Positions 46,694 through 56,387 of a DNA stretch of 64,000 nt are shown here, one piece after another. Each line of letters begins with the position of its first letter. The stretch's first letter is position 1. The notes below the pieces were generated by a model. It was not told the DNA's origin and searched no databases. It worked only from the letters and a program-made list of their open reading frames with translations. The translations under genes were made by a program, and so were the position numbers. The stretch comes from a bacterium EF100-94H03 bin56 (GTDB lineage Bacteria; Pseudomonadota; Alphaproteobacteria; SP197): contig MPMV01000022.1 of NCBI GenBank assembly GCA_002238685.1, forward strand, positions 1-64,000. The letters run 5' to 3'.

Positions 46694-46975
46694 ATGGGCG
46701 CCGTCAAGCTGAACAAGCGAACCATCGACCGCCTGACCGTAGAACGCGCTTCCGCCGTGTTCTGGGACGGCGAGCTGCCCGGGTTCCGGATACGGGTCCA
46801 CGCCACCGGGCGCAAGGTGTTCGTCGCCCAGACGCGCACGCCGGGCGGGCTGCCGAAGCGGGGGACGGTGGGCCGCTACGGTTACATGGACGCCCAGGAT
46901 GCGCGGCTGAAGGCGGCCGAGATGATCGACCGCATCCGGCGCGGCCGGGACCCGGTGGTGCCCTTGCATCCGTGA
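46694..46975 (+). pseudogene. Tyrosine integrase, arm-binding domain only
   Basis: The 93-residue frame LNKRTIDRLTVERASAVFWD, ELPGFRIRVHATGRKVFVAQ and VGRYGYMDAQDARLKAAEMI is the DUF4102-type N-terminal domain of an integrase. It stops right after DPVVPLHP, without core-binding or catalytic domains. GAAGGA precedes the ATG. It is a different integrase from the one at 21.4 kb. Confidence 0.75.
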
Positions 46976-47191
46976 GAGTTGCGGGACAGCAGGGAGCTCC
47001 GTAGCGCCAGGGGAGCGCAACCCGTCCTTCCGCGTCCCGCCTATTGGATTTCCTTATCCGGATCCGAACAGAACGGCATTGGCGGCGGTTCGGCATGCCG
47101 CCCACATGCTCTGGTGACGCATCCCCGAACTCTCACTGGAAACGGGAAGCGTGCACCACACCGGAACCTGCCAGGCACAAGGAGCGAGACC

Positions 47192-47299
47192 ATGAACCGC
47201 CGCCACATTCGCAACATCTTCGCCGCACTCGGCGTGGCGGCCGCAATCACGTCATCGGCCGACGCCTACTGGTACTGCACTGTAAGTTTCCCCTGTTGA
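47192..47299 (+). CDS. Tiny ORF (35 aa) with a signal peptide
   Basis: The frame reads a basic start MNRRHIRNIF, a hydrophobic stretch AALGVAAAITSSADA and a short tail YWYCTVSFPC. AAGGAG lies eight bases before the ATG, an optimal site. Cleavage after ADA would release about ten residues with two cysteines. It could be a genuine secreted micropeptide or the start of a deleted larger protein. Confidence 0.45.
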   Translation: MNRRHIRNIFAALGVAAAITSSADAYWYCTVSFPC

Positions 47300-47447
47300 T
47301 GAAGATGCGCCGGACCGGTGAGGACGGCCATGCGCGTGGCCCTGGCGCCGCGCCGGTACCGGTCCACCCCGGATGCGACGGCCGGGCGTGGCAGTCAGCT
47401 GCCCGAATATCCGTCTGAAGAGAAGCGAGCCCGGAGAGGATAACGCC

Positions 47448-47603
47448 ATGCTGAGGTCGATTGCCCTGATCGCCGCGCTGCTGCGTGCGGTTTCCGCCAT
47501 TGCCGACCCCGGACAGCCCGTCGCTCTGATCTGCCATGGCGGAAAGCGCAGCTTCAGGGTCGCCTGCATGCTGGATCGGCAACCGGGACATCGGCGCATC
47601 TAG
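47448..47603 (+). CDS. Tiny ORF (51 aa) with a signal peptide
   Basis: A hydrophobic start (MLRSIALIAALLRAVSAIA) is followed by DPGQPVALICHGGKRSFRVA and two cysteines. GGAGAGGA lies seven bases upstream. It is the second small exported-looking frame in 260 bases, and I know no homologue. It may be a small protein or a truncated gene. Confidence 0.42.
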   Translation: MLRSIALIAALLRAVSAIADPGQPVALICHGGKRSFRVACMLDRQPGHRRI

Positions 47604-47751
47604 AATGTGCGCCGAGGCGTCTCGGGATGGATCGCCGATTACAGTGCTGTCGTGGCCGGCCCGTGATCGAATGGTAGCGCTCGCCCGGTTGCGGCGACCC
47701 GTTTGCGCGAAGGGATGCGTCGTCCCGACACGTCCGGCGCTGCCGCTTCCG

Positions 47752-48666
47752 CTAGTTCGCCAGGGAACCGAGGACGTCGAGACAACGCCGGGCAAGCGGA
47801 TGCCGGCGGCCCCGTTCGGTCAGCCTGGCGTAGTGGGCGTGATCAAACTTCACGTATCCGTCGAAGACCGGGACCAGCGAGCCGAGGTCGAAGAAGCGGT
47901 CCAGGAAGTTCCGCCAGCCGAGCGCGAGACCGCGCCCCGACGCGGCCGCGTCTATCAGATAGATGTAGTCGTGGTAGTTCACGAAGCGGGGCGGGATGTC
48001 CGGACGACCGACGGCCTCGAACCAGTCGCCCCATGTCGTCCACTCCTTGGTCGGACCCACCATCTCCAGGAACGGCAACGACCCCCACCGCGCGATCGGC
48101 CGGCGCAGCACACCCGCATGGGTCGCCGCGAAGTCGGGCGAGCACACCGCCGTCACCTCGTCGCGGAAGACCACCGTCCGGTCGCCGGTCGTGTCCTTGG
48201 CACCATAGGACAATACAATGTCGGCGTCTGCCTCGTTCAAACGGTCCAGCATGTCGTAGGTGGAGGAGAGGACGCGGACGGTCGCGTTCTCGCCGATCCG
48301 CTGGTGCAAGGTCTTGAAGCGCGGCATCAGGAACAACTCCGACGTGGCGGGTCCGCACGCAATGACGACCTTCCGGCTGTCCGCCGTCTAGGAGGCGTAG
48401 GCGGCCGCGGCGACGATGCGGGCGAGGGAGTCGCTGACGGCCTTGTGGTACAGTTCTCCCGCCTCGGTGAGGCTCACGCCACGGTGGCGGCGCTCGAACA
48501 GCCGGACCGCCATCCGGCGCTCGAGCTCGGCGATGGTGCGGCTGACGGCCGACTGCGTGGTGTCGAGTTCATCGGCGGCGGCGCTGAAGCTGCCCAGACG
48601 CCCGGCGCTCTCGAAAGCGCGCAACGTCCGCATTTGGGGAACGATGCTGTGGTATGGAACGGGCAT
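47752..48666 (-). pseudogene. LysR-family regulator with one in-frame stop
   Basis: The frame gives a full-length LysR protein: helix-turn-helix MRTLRAFESAGRLGSFSAAA, DTTQSAVSRTIAELERRMAV, and a ligand domain to the usual end. It is interrupted only by a TAG at 48388-48390, where the paralogue at 48957 has arginine (ASRAAEDN versus AS-stop-TADS). The two genes are divergent close paralogues, so this looks like an inverted duplication in which one copy is decaying. Confidence 0.85.
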
Positions 48667-48956
48667 GGCGGTACGGGAACGTATCGCGACGGCATTCCTT
48701 ATTGCAAGGGCCGCCGGTTCCGGTCAACACCGAGCCGGATGCGCGGCGGTTGAACGCTCTCTGCCGGGGCCCCGGGACGGCGCCTGCGGAATGGTTGTTC
48801 AGCGAAACGAATCGAGCGTAGGTTTCCGACGAGCGTCCGGACATCGGTCCACGTTCGGGTTCGGCGGCGAGGCCTGAGGGAAGGATGCGGAGGATCGAAA
48901 GGCGAAGCGGGTTTTCCCCACACTCTCGGATGCGGGTCCGGCCCCCGGGGGCGGTC

Positions 48957-49874
48957 ATGACCGGAACACCGTTTCCGTCGACACGAATGCTGCGCACCTT
49001 CGAGAGCGCCGGGCGCCTGGGCAGCTTCAGCGCCGCCGCCGATGAACTCGACACCACGCAGTCGACCGTCAGCCGCACCATCGCCGAACTCGAGCGCCGG
49101 ATCGCGGTCCGGCTGTTCGAGCGCCGCCACCGTGGCGTGGGCCTCACCGAGGCGGGAGAACTGTACCACAAGGCCGTCAGTGCCTCCCTCACCCGCATCG
49201 CCGGCGCGGCCGTCCTCGCCTCCCGGGCGGCCGAGGACAACCGGGTCGTCATCGCCTGTGGCCGGGCCACCTCGGGGCTGTTCCTGATGCCGCGGTTCGA
49301 AATCCTGCGCCAGCGGCTCGGCGAAGACGCGGACATCTACATCTTGCGTTGCGAGGAATTCTTTCTGGAACGCCCGGATGTCATGGATATCGAACGGATC
49401 GACATCCTCGTGAGCTACCACAGCGCCGCAGGCATTCCCGACGAGCTGGTGGTGGCCTTCCCCGAGGCAATCGTGCCAGTGTGTTCGCCCGGCTTCGCAG
49501 CGGCCCATGCGGACGTCCTGCGCCTCCCGGTCGCGCAATGGGGGTCGCTGCAGTTCCTGAGCTTCGCGCGGCCGAGCCTCGGCTGGGCGATATGGGACGA
49601 CTGGTTTGAGGCCGCCGGTCGTCCGGACCCCTTGCCCCGCTATGAGAAATACGACGACTATGTCCACATGCTCGATGCTGCCGTCGCGGGGCAGGGCCTC
49701 GCGCTCGGTTGGCGAAACTTCATGGACCGCTTCTTCGGCGCCGGCTCTCTGGTTCCGGCCGCAGACCGGTTCGTCGGGTTCGACCGGCCCCTCGTCGCCA
49801 GGCTCACCGATCGGGGCCGCCACCGCCCGCTGGCCCGGCGGTGTCTCGACACTTTCGCTTCTCTGGCCGAATAG
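48957..49874 (+). CDS. LysR-family transcriptional regulator (GcvA-like)
   Basis: The 305-residue protein has the winged helix-turn-helix (TFESAGRLGSFSAAADELDT, TQSTVSRTIAELERRIAVRL) and a GcvA-type ligand domain (VCSPGFAAAHADVLRLPVAQ, AVAGQGLALGWRNFMDRFF). It is intact, unlike its divergent paralogue. ATG 48957 gives a family-length N-terminus. No obvious target operon lies nearby, apart from the paralogue and the short intergenic region between them. Confidence 0.88.
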   Translation: MTGTPFPSTRMLRTFESAGRLGSFSAAADELDTTQSTVSRTIAELERRIAVRLFERRHRGVGLTEAGELYHKAVSASLTRIAGAAVLASRAAEDNRVVIACGRATSGLFLMPRFEILRQRLGEDADIYILRCEEFFLERPDVMDIERIDILVSYHSAAGIPDELVVAFPEAIVPVCSPGFAAAHADVLRLPVAQWGSLQFLSFARPSLGWAIWDDWFEAAGRPDPLPRYEKYDDYVHMLDAAVAGQGLALGWRNFMDRFFGAGSLVPAADRFVGFDRPLVARLTDRGRHRPLARRCLDTFASLAE

Positions 49875-50340
49875 CGGAGGCCACACAGGTGACCGGCAAG
49901 CGCTGCGCGATGGCGCGTGTGCGGCGGCTTCCCCCGGAGCCGGGCAACAGCCGAACAACGGCGGATCGGGAATTGAGAGCCCGCAGAACAACTGGGGGAT
50001 TTCGGGTATTTCCGCTCGATCCGTTCGATGAGCGGAGGTGGGCCGACGCCCCCTCGCGGCGGTTCGCCGGTTGCCCGGCGATGCCGCCGGCCCCGCTCCG
50101 GCAGAGGGCAGGGCTGCGGCACAAGACGGTTTTGATATAGCGATTCCGCTATCAATTTCGTTCGAATTCGGCAGTTCACAAATCGGCAACACCATTCTCC
50201 TGATGGCGGCGTGGGGACGCGGTCGGCGGCCTGTGCGGTCTGACGAGAGGATGGCTCGATGGCTTCGATCTCTGTCGAGAGTTCGGTTCCTGGAAACGGG
50301 CCTTGCCATGTAGTTGAAGCCGAGAGCCGAGGGATGGGCC
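49875..50340. other. Intergenic region without a recognisable gene
   Basis: No family similarity is seen in any frame. A short A+T-rich patch near 50135-50165 contains a partial dyad (TAGCG and CGCTA around ATTC) and could be promoter DNA for the lost front part of the autotransporter gene. Confidence 0.4.
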
Positions 50341-50342
50341 GT

Positions 50343-52078
50343 GTCCGCCGTTCGGGCGGCGCTCTCCGACGCCCACCGCCTGCGCCTGTGGACGGCCCTG
50401 CCCGACGGGACGGACCGCGCACGGTAGCGGACGCGGCGCTGGAATTCGCGGTGACGCTGGACGCCGCCGTGGACGAGGCGGTGACGGTGGACTACGCCAC
50501 CGCCGACGGCTCGGCGAAGGCGGGCGAGGACTACACCGCGACCTCGGGCACGCTGACCTTCGCCGCGGGCGAGCGGCGCAAGACCGTGAGCGTGGCCATC
50601 CTCGACGACGCCATCGACGAGGGAGAGGAGACGTTCAGGCTCCGGCTCTCGAACGCCAGCGGCGCGCGGAACGGGGACGGCGAGGCCATCGGCACAATCG
50701 CCAACGCGGACCCGCTCCAGAAGATGTGGCTCTCGCACTTCGGGCGCATGGTGGCGAGCCATGTGACGGACGCGGTGTCCGACCGGCTTGCGAGCCCGCT
50801 GACGGGCGCGCAGGTGACGCTGGGCGGCCAGCGCGTCGACCTCGCGCGAATGGAGGACGAGGCGTGGGTCGGCGAGGCGCTGACCGCCCGGGAGGAGCAT
50901 GATCCCGGCGGCGAGCCCGGATCGGGTCCGGGGCAGGCCGGGACAGGCGGCTGGCCGGGAACCGGCCTCGGCCGCATGCAGACCGCTGCCCCCGGCGGCA
51001 TGCCGGCACGCGAGGCCACCGGCCGCGAGCTGCTGCTCGGGAGCGCGTTCCATCTCGCCAAAGAGGGCGACGGCGCCGGTCCGGGCCTTGCGGCCTGGGG
51101 CCGGGTGACGGTCGGCGGCTTCGACGGCGAGGCGCCGGCGGACGACGGCAGGGTGCGCATCGACGGCAATGTGACCAACGGCATCCTCGGCGCCGACGCG
51201 GCGTGGAACCGGCTGCTTGCCGGGGTCGCGATCTCGGTGAGCGAGGGCGAGGGCACGTTCGACCAGCCGGGCGTGGACAAGGGTACCATCGAGAGCACGA
51301 TGACCACCGTGAGCCCCTATGCGCGGTTCATGGTCAACGACCGGGTCTCGGTGTGTGGGGCACCGGCGACATGACCATCGTCCAGGCGGCGAACGAGAAC
51401 CAGCCCGAGCGGGTCACGCGGACCGACCTCGAGATGCGCCTTGGCGCCGTGGGCGGCCGGGGCGCGCTGCTGACGCAGGACGAGAGCGGGATGGACCTCG
51501 CGCTCAAGGCGGACGCGTTCTACGTCGAGACAGAGTCCGAAGCGGTCTCGAACGAGGGCAGCACGACGGGGGTTGCGAGCCGGGCGCGGCTCGCGCTCGA
51601 AGGCAGCCGGTCGTTCGACATGGGCGATGGCGGCGTGGTGACGCCGGGCCTTGAGCTCGGGCTCCGCCACGACGGCGTCGACGCCGAGACCGGCACGGGT
51701 GTCGAGCTCGGCGGGCGCATCGCGTACGAGAATGCGGCCACGGGCCTCAGCGTCGAGGCGCGGGTGCTGGCGCCGGACGGCGAGTGCGAGGCCGGGAAGA
51801 GCCTGCAGGGCGAGCTCGGCTACGGGCTGTCCATGTTTGGCGACCGCTTCACCGGCACGCCGTATGTCGGCTTCGGACTGTCGGACGGCGACGGGCTCGA
51901 TTTCCGGCTCGGCTGGTGGCTGACCTCGACGCTCGAAGGCGATCCGGGGTTCGAGGTCAACCTCGACGCGACGCGGCTCGAGCCCGCCAATAATGCGGCG
52001 CCCGAGTACGGGGTGATGCTCAGGGCCGCGATCCGCTGTGATTGTGGACGGGTTCCGGCATGCGCGGCGACATGTTGA
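50343..52078 (+). pseudogene. Calx-beta/autotransporter outer-membrane protein, truncated and frameshifted
   Basis: A Calx-beta repeat ([34 protein letters not shown]) is followed by a linker [20 protein letters not shown] and a beta-barrel domain rich in alternating glycines. The N-terminus and further repeats are missing. Near 51351-51358, GTGTGTGGGG has two extra bases relative to a [10 protein letters not shown] reading, shifting the frame. The end reads MLRAAIRC and runs on, where barrel proteins normally stop after an aromatic residue, suggesting a further one-base loss. No functional protein is expected. Confidence 0.8.
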
Positions 52079-52278
52079 TCCTGGCGTGGCTGTTGTTCGG
52101 TTCAACCTGGACCCGCTCCGGAGCCGTCCTGCTGTACCTGGGCGCCTCGTCCTGGCTGTGGGGGGGACCACTCGGGCTCATCTACTGGGCCGCACAGGCG
52201 GACTGTCTGCACGCGGCCCTGTCGGTCTCGGTCCCGTTCTACGGCGTGGGGAGCATGTGCGCGGATCTGTTGTTCTGA
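52060..52278 (+). CDS. Small putative membrane protein (72 aa)
   Basis: The frame is strongly hydrophobic with two to three possible spans (MLILAWLLFGSTW, AVLLYLGASSWLWGGPLGLI, ALSVSVPFYGVGSMCADLLF). It overlaps the tail of the autotransporter remnant in another frame and lacks a clear ribosome-binding site. No family is recognised, so it may be fortuitous. Confidence 0.3.
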   Translation: MRGDMLILAWLLFGSTWTRSGAVLLYLGASSWLWGGPLGLIYWAAQADCLHAALSVSVPFYGVGSMCADLLF

Positions 52279-52436
52279 TGGCAGTTGCGCGGCGCGGTCG
52301 GGCCGGGCCGCGGCGGTTCAGGATAGGGACTTGATGTCCTGCGGCGACCGGGAACGGCTCGAGGCCCCGGAGCGCGGGGAACCGGGCGTTGCGCCGGGCG
52401 GACAAGACCCTGCTGACGACCTTGGCGCCTGTCGTC

Positions 52437-53168
52437 TCATGACGCCACCGGCGCCGTCCGGATCCGGCACGCATGACGGCCCGTAGCTGCCCGCATCCCC
52501 GCCGGCGGGGGTCCTTCGGCCGACCGGACGCATGGGCAGAGTGGACATCGACCCCGGACGGAAAAGCATCCTGGGAGACCGTGCTCGTGCCGCGGAGCAC
52601 CTCTAGATGAGACCGCGTGTGCCCACGTCGCGCTCCCCGGCGCGACGCGGTTCGGTCCCCGGTTCGGTCTTGCCTCCCTCTCCGGACCGGGGACCGCCGC
52701 AGCCAGAGGCCCCGCGGTCTGCCTGGCAAGCCGGGCGCGGGTCCGCTGGCGCCGGCGGGAGCCACGCCCTTTGCGCGCCAGGCGGCGGGCATAACGCTTA
52801 TTACGGGGGTCAAGGCGGCCGGGGTGCGCGGAGTTGGCGGTGGAAGGCGGGGGGGGGCGCGGGTGGCGCGGGGGGGAGCCACGCCTTTGGCGCGCCAGCC
52901 GGCGGGCATACCGCTTATTGCGGGCTTCAAGTCGCCGGTGTCCAGCGTATGTGAAGACCTCCCCGTCGCTGGCCGTGACCTGCCGCATGTTCATGTCGAC
53001 GCCGACCACCTCGCCGTCGTCGGTCCACTTGGGCACCGCGACCTCGTAGCAGAACACCGCATGCCACTTCCCGCAGATCCGTTTGATCACCACCGACCTG
53101 GGAACGCCGTCGGGGTATGGGTTCCGACCCGGCGACGAAGTGTCATCCAGTCGAGACGAGGGAACCAC
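52437..53168 (-). pseudogene. IS200/IS605-type TnpB relic
   Basis: The minus-strand frame shows TnpB features: VVIKRICGKWHAVFCYEVAV, VGVDMNMRQVTASDGEVFTY (the first RuvC Asp region), and RNKRYARRLARKGRGSRRRQ. The last block is duplicated within the frame. After about residue 155 the similarity disappears, so the remaining RuvC residues and zinc finger are lost. No TnpA gene is nearby. Bases 52279-52436 contain nothing recognisable. Confidence 0.65.
52759..52923. repeat. Internal duplication in the TnpB relic
   Basis: GGAGCCACGCC followed by a CGCGCCAG, GGCGGGCATA and CGCTTATT pattern occurs at 52759-52809 and again about 114 bases later at 52873-52923. Both encode RNKRYARRLAR on the minus strand (first intact, second nearly so). 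Confidence 0.7.
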
Positions 53169-53196
53169 AGGCGCCCGTCCCGAATGCGCACGCTGC

Positions 53197-53266
53197 CGGG
53201 GATGACGGCGGAGTCATCGCCTCGCCTGCCCGATCTCCAGGAATGATGTCTGTCAAGTACTCGACA
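53197..53266. repeat. Dispersed 70-bp repeat, copy 2
   Basis: This is a direct-orientation match of 46304-46373 (about 60 of 70 bases). It sits just beyond the 5' end of the TnpB relic. Bases 53267-53406 up to the next gene are A+T-rich leader sequence. Confidence 0.7.
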
Positions 53267-53406
53267 TATCAGCCCCTTCCATGTCCCGGACATGACTGTG
53301 TCTCCGGCTTCTTTCAGTCAATCTGTTCGATCAACATTTGCCCGAACATTCAGGCATTGATATAAAAACTCGGAATATATGTTCGCCATTCCTTGGTTTG
53401 ATATCA

Positions 53407-54024
53407 ATGACGAGAACAGGCACACAACGTGACCAGGCGATCGATCTCCTTCGGGTGAAGGGGATTGCACGCCTGTCGGAATTCACGAATGCCGGAATCA
53501 CCGCGGCCACAATCGGCAGGATGGTCCGCGCCGGTGACGTGAACCGTCTCGCGCGCGGACTCTACCAGCTGCCCGGCGCGCCGCTCGACGCACACCACAG
53601 CCTGGCGGAAGCCGCAAGACGCGTTCCTAGAGGCGTCGTCTGCCTGGTGTCGGCACTGGCCTACCACGAGTTGACTGACGGGCTTCCGCGAGTGGTCTGG
53701 ATGGCGATCGGCACCAGGCACTGGATGCCGAGGGAGGGAAGGCCGGCTATGCGCATCGTGCGGTTCACGGACGCGCTTCTCACCGACGACGTTCTGACCG
53801 TGCACATCGAGAATGTTCCCGTGAAGGTCTTCGGCATCGCCAAGACGATTGCCGACTGTTTCAGGCATCGCCGGAAGGTCGGACAGACGGTCGCGCTGGA
53901 GGGCCTGCAGGAGGCACTCCGGCAGAGAAAGGCGAGCCCCACCGAGATCGCCGGGCATGCGGAGCGTGGCGGCGTCGCCACGGTGGTTCGCCCGTATCTC
54001 GAGGCGCTCACCGCCAATGCCTAG
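53407..54024 (+). CDS. AbiEi-family antitoxin (type IV toxin-antitoxin)
   Basis: The 205-residue protein has an N-terminal winged helix (QRDQAIDLLRVKGIARLSEF, RLARGLYQLPG) and the AbiEi C-terminal domain (VCLVSALAYHELTDGLPRVV, HIENVPVKVFGIAKTIADCF). AbiEi proteins repress and neutralise the nucleotidyltransferase toxin AbiEii. No full toxin follows: a frame overlapping the stop begins ISGIGASAGVRDTVRLISG and soon ends, possibly a stub of the toxin start. The antitoxin therefore appears to be an orphan. Confidence 0.8.
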   Translation: MTRTGTQRDQAIDLLRVKGIARLSEFTNAGITAATIGRMVRAGDVNRLARGLYQLPGAPLDAHHSLAEAARRVPRGVVCLVSALAYHELTDGLPRVVWMAIGTRHWMPREGRPAMRIVRFTDALLTDDVLTVHIENVPVKVFGIAKTIADCFRHRRKVGQTVALEGLQEALRQRKASPTEIAGHAERGGVATVVRPYLEALTANA

Positions 54025-54179
54025 GATCAGTGGCATCGGAGCCTCGGCCGGGGTCCGGGATACAGTTCGCCTTATTTCTGGCCTGCGTCGTCGTTCGTTG
54101 TAGTTCCACGCTTCGCAAATCCGCGGTTTCCAACATGGTTCACTCGACTTGCTTCCATACACACGGAGATTGGTCCACG

Positions 54180-55421
54180 TCAGCTGCGGTAGTCGGCGTT
54201 GATCTCGATGTAGCGGCGCGTGAAATCGCAGGTCCAGACCGTCGCCTTGCCGCCTCCCGGGCCGACCGCGACCTCGATCAGGATCTCCCGTCCCGCCATG
54301 TGCCGGGCGACGGGCGCCTCGTCGTAGCCCGGCGGCGGTGCGCCGTCGAGCGCGACGGCGTGGCCCCCCACATGGATGTCGAGGTCGGTTTCGGCGATCG
54401 GTTCCCCCGACTTGCCCACCGCCATGACGATGCGGCCCCAGTTGGCGTCACCTCCGGCGATGGCCGTCTTGACCAGCGGTGAATTGGCAATCGAAAGGCC
54501 GATAGCCCGCGCCGCCCTTGCCGACTTCGCGCCCTGGATGCGGATCTCGACAAACTTCTGTGCCCCTTCACCGTCCTTGACCACTTGGTGCGCAAGGTCG
54601 AGGCAAAGGGCGTCAAGCGCTTCGCGGAAGGCCTTCAGGCCCGGGTCCCGCCGGTCGGTGATGGCCGCGTGCTGCGCCTGGCCCGTGGCGAAGAGCTGCA
54701 GCGTGTCGCTGGTCGAGGTGTCGCTGTCCACGGTGATGGCGTTGAAGGAGCGGTCGGCCGCCGAGGTGAGCAGGGGCTGGAGAATGGCGGCCGGGAGTGC
54801 CGCATCCGTGAACACGTAGGCCAGCATCGTCGCCATGTCGGGCGCGATCATGCCGGAACCCTTGGCGATCCCGGAGATCGTCACCGGAGTTCCGGCAATC
54901 GAGGTGACGACCGACGCCCCCTTGGGAAAGGTGTCGGTGGTCATGATCGCGACGGCAGCGTCGTGCCAGGAGTCGGCGTCGAGCGAGGCCGCAATTCGGG
55001 GAAGGGCCGTGACGACGGTGGAAACGGGCAGCGTTTCGCCGATCACTCCGGTGGACGCAACGAAGACCTCGTGAGGCTCACCGCCGACGAGCGCCGCCGT
55101 TTGCCCGGCCATCGCTTCCACGGCATCCCGTCCCGCCTTTCCGGTAAAGACATTGGCGTTGCCGGAATTGACGACAAGCCCCCTTGCAATGCCGCCGGCG
55201 AGTTGTCTGCGGCACCACTGGACCGGGGCGCCGGCCGTACTCGATTTCGTGAACACGCCGGCAACGGAGGCGGGGCGATCGAACGCGGCCACCATGAGGT
55301 CGAGCTTAATGTCGCTTTGCCTGATTCCGCAGCGGCCGGCCCCGAGGCGCACGCCCGGCACCCGGTGCATGACCGGAAATCGTTCCGGAGCGAAGGGAGA
55401 GATGTCCGTCTGGTTGCTCAC
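54180..55421 (-). CDS. argJ: Bifunctional glutamate N-acetyltransferase/ornithine acetyltransferase
   Basis: The 413-residue protein transfers acetyl from N-acetylornithine to glutamate and can start the arginine pathway. Family marks are GLVVNSGNANVFTGKAG, MIAPDMATMLAYVFTDA with the nucleophilic threonine for self-cleavage, TVDSDTSTSDT, and NWGRIVMAVGKSG. The GTG start overlaps the stop of the isomerase gene by four bases, so the two are coupled. The argJ-isomerase-secA grouping is usual for alphaproteobacteria. Confidence 0.96.
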   Translation of the reverse strand: MSNQTDISPFAPERFPVMHRVPGVRLGAGRCGIRQSDIKLDLMVAAFDRPASVAGVFTKSSTAGAPVQWCRRQLAGGIARGLVVNSGNANVFTGKAGRDAVEAMAGQTAALVGGEPHEVFVASTGVIGETLPVSTVVTALPRIAASLDADSWHDAAVAIMTTDTFPKGASVVTSIAGTPVTISGIAKGSGMIAPDMATMLAYVFTDAALPAAILQPLLTSAADRSFNAITVDSDTSTSDTLQLFATGQAQHAAITDRRDPGLKAFREALDALCLDLAHQVVKDGEGAQKFVEIRIQGAKSARAARAIGLSIANSPLVKTAIAGGDANWGRIVMAVGKSGEPIAETDLDIHVGGHAVALDGAPPPGYDEAPVARHMAGREILIEVAVGPGGGKATVWTCDFTRRYIEINADYRS

Positions 55422-56239
55422 TTGTCACCCCCGAAGTCGTCCGGTGGAACCGTTGTCAGAATCTCGATGGTGGCCGCGGACCGGAGACGCTGCAGATTGT
55501 CGGCAATGGCCTGGCGGGCGAGCTCCTGGCGGAGTGTTCCTTCCACGTCGCCGCGTGGGGGGACCTCCACGGTCCGCCGGTCGTGGACCTTGATGACATG
55601 CCATCCGAACTGCGTCTCGACCGGATCGGAGACGTCACCTGGAGCGAGCGCCCAGGCGGCCTCCTCGAACTCGGCAACCATCATGCCCGCCCGGAACCAG
55701 CCGAGGTCGCCGCCGTCCGGGCCCGTCGGACCGATCGAATGGCTCCGCGCCAGATCCGCAAAGTCCTCGCCCTGCCGGGCCATGAGCGTGATTTCCTGTG
55801 CCTCGCCGGATGTGGCAACGAGGATGTGACTGGCATGGACTTCCAGGGGAAGGCCTGCGGCCGACACGCTGGCAACCCATGCGTTGTAGGCTTGCCCCAC
55901 ATTCTCTTGCGTGACGGCCCGTGCGACGAGTGACTCGGCATAGAAACGCCGCAGCAGGTCGTCTTCGAGACGTGCGCGTTCGGCGAGGAATTCGGCCGTC
56001 GCCTGGATGCCGAGCCTTCGCGCTTCCTCGATCATCAGGCGGTCGCTGATCATCCTCTCGATCACGGGCATCCACAGGTCTCCGGGAGGAGTGGCGGCGA
56101 CGTCGGAAGGAAGGCCGGCCACGAAGGCATCGACATCGGCCCTGGAAATTTCCTCGCCGTTGATCCGGGCCACCGGGTCGCTGGCGAACACGGGCAAGCT
56201 CAACAGGAGGCAGGCGAGGGCGGGAAAGAGGATGTTCAT
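55418..56239 (-). CDS. Parvulin-type peptidyl-prolyl cis-trans isomerase, exported
   Basis: The 273-residue protein begins with a signal peptide ([19 protein letters not shown]). A SurA-like N-terminal region precedes the rotamase domain: [36 protein letters not shown] and [17 protein letters not shown]. It should help fold secreted or outer-membrane proteins in the periplasm, fitting its divergent position next to secA. ATG 56239 begins the signal peptide; a longer frame upstream is not similar to anything. Confidence 0.9.
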   Translation of the reverse strand: MNILFPALACLLLSLPVFASDPVARINGEEISRADVDAFVAGLPSDVAATPPGDLWMPVIERMISDRLMIEEARRLGIQATAEFLAERARLEDDLLRRFYAESLVARAVTQENVGQAYNAWVASVSAAGLPLEVHASHILVATSGEAQEITLMARQGEDFADLARSHSIGPTGPDGGDLGWFRAGMMVAEFEEAAWALAPGDVSDPVETQFGWHVIKVHDRRTVEVPPRGDVEGTLRQELARQAIADNLQRLRSAATIEILTTVPPDDFGGDK

Positions 56240-56387
56240 GCGCGCAGAGACCACATCTTGCAAACCGGCACAAGGCCACGAAAGGGGTATGGTATCGATG
56301 CCGGCGACATTGACACCTTTTGACCGCGGACCTATCTGTTTCAGTGAAGAAGGACGCCAGATTTCCGGCGGAAGGCAGACGGTTCCC

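Noticed and set aside
48699..51053. 784-codon minus-strand open frame across the LysR gene and autotransporter remnant
   Set aside because: It runs antisense to recognisable genes, is arginine/proline/glycine-rich and has no domain pattern; it is a composition artefact.
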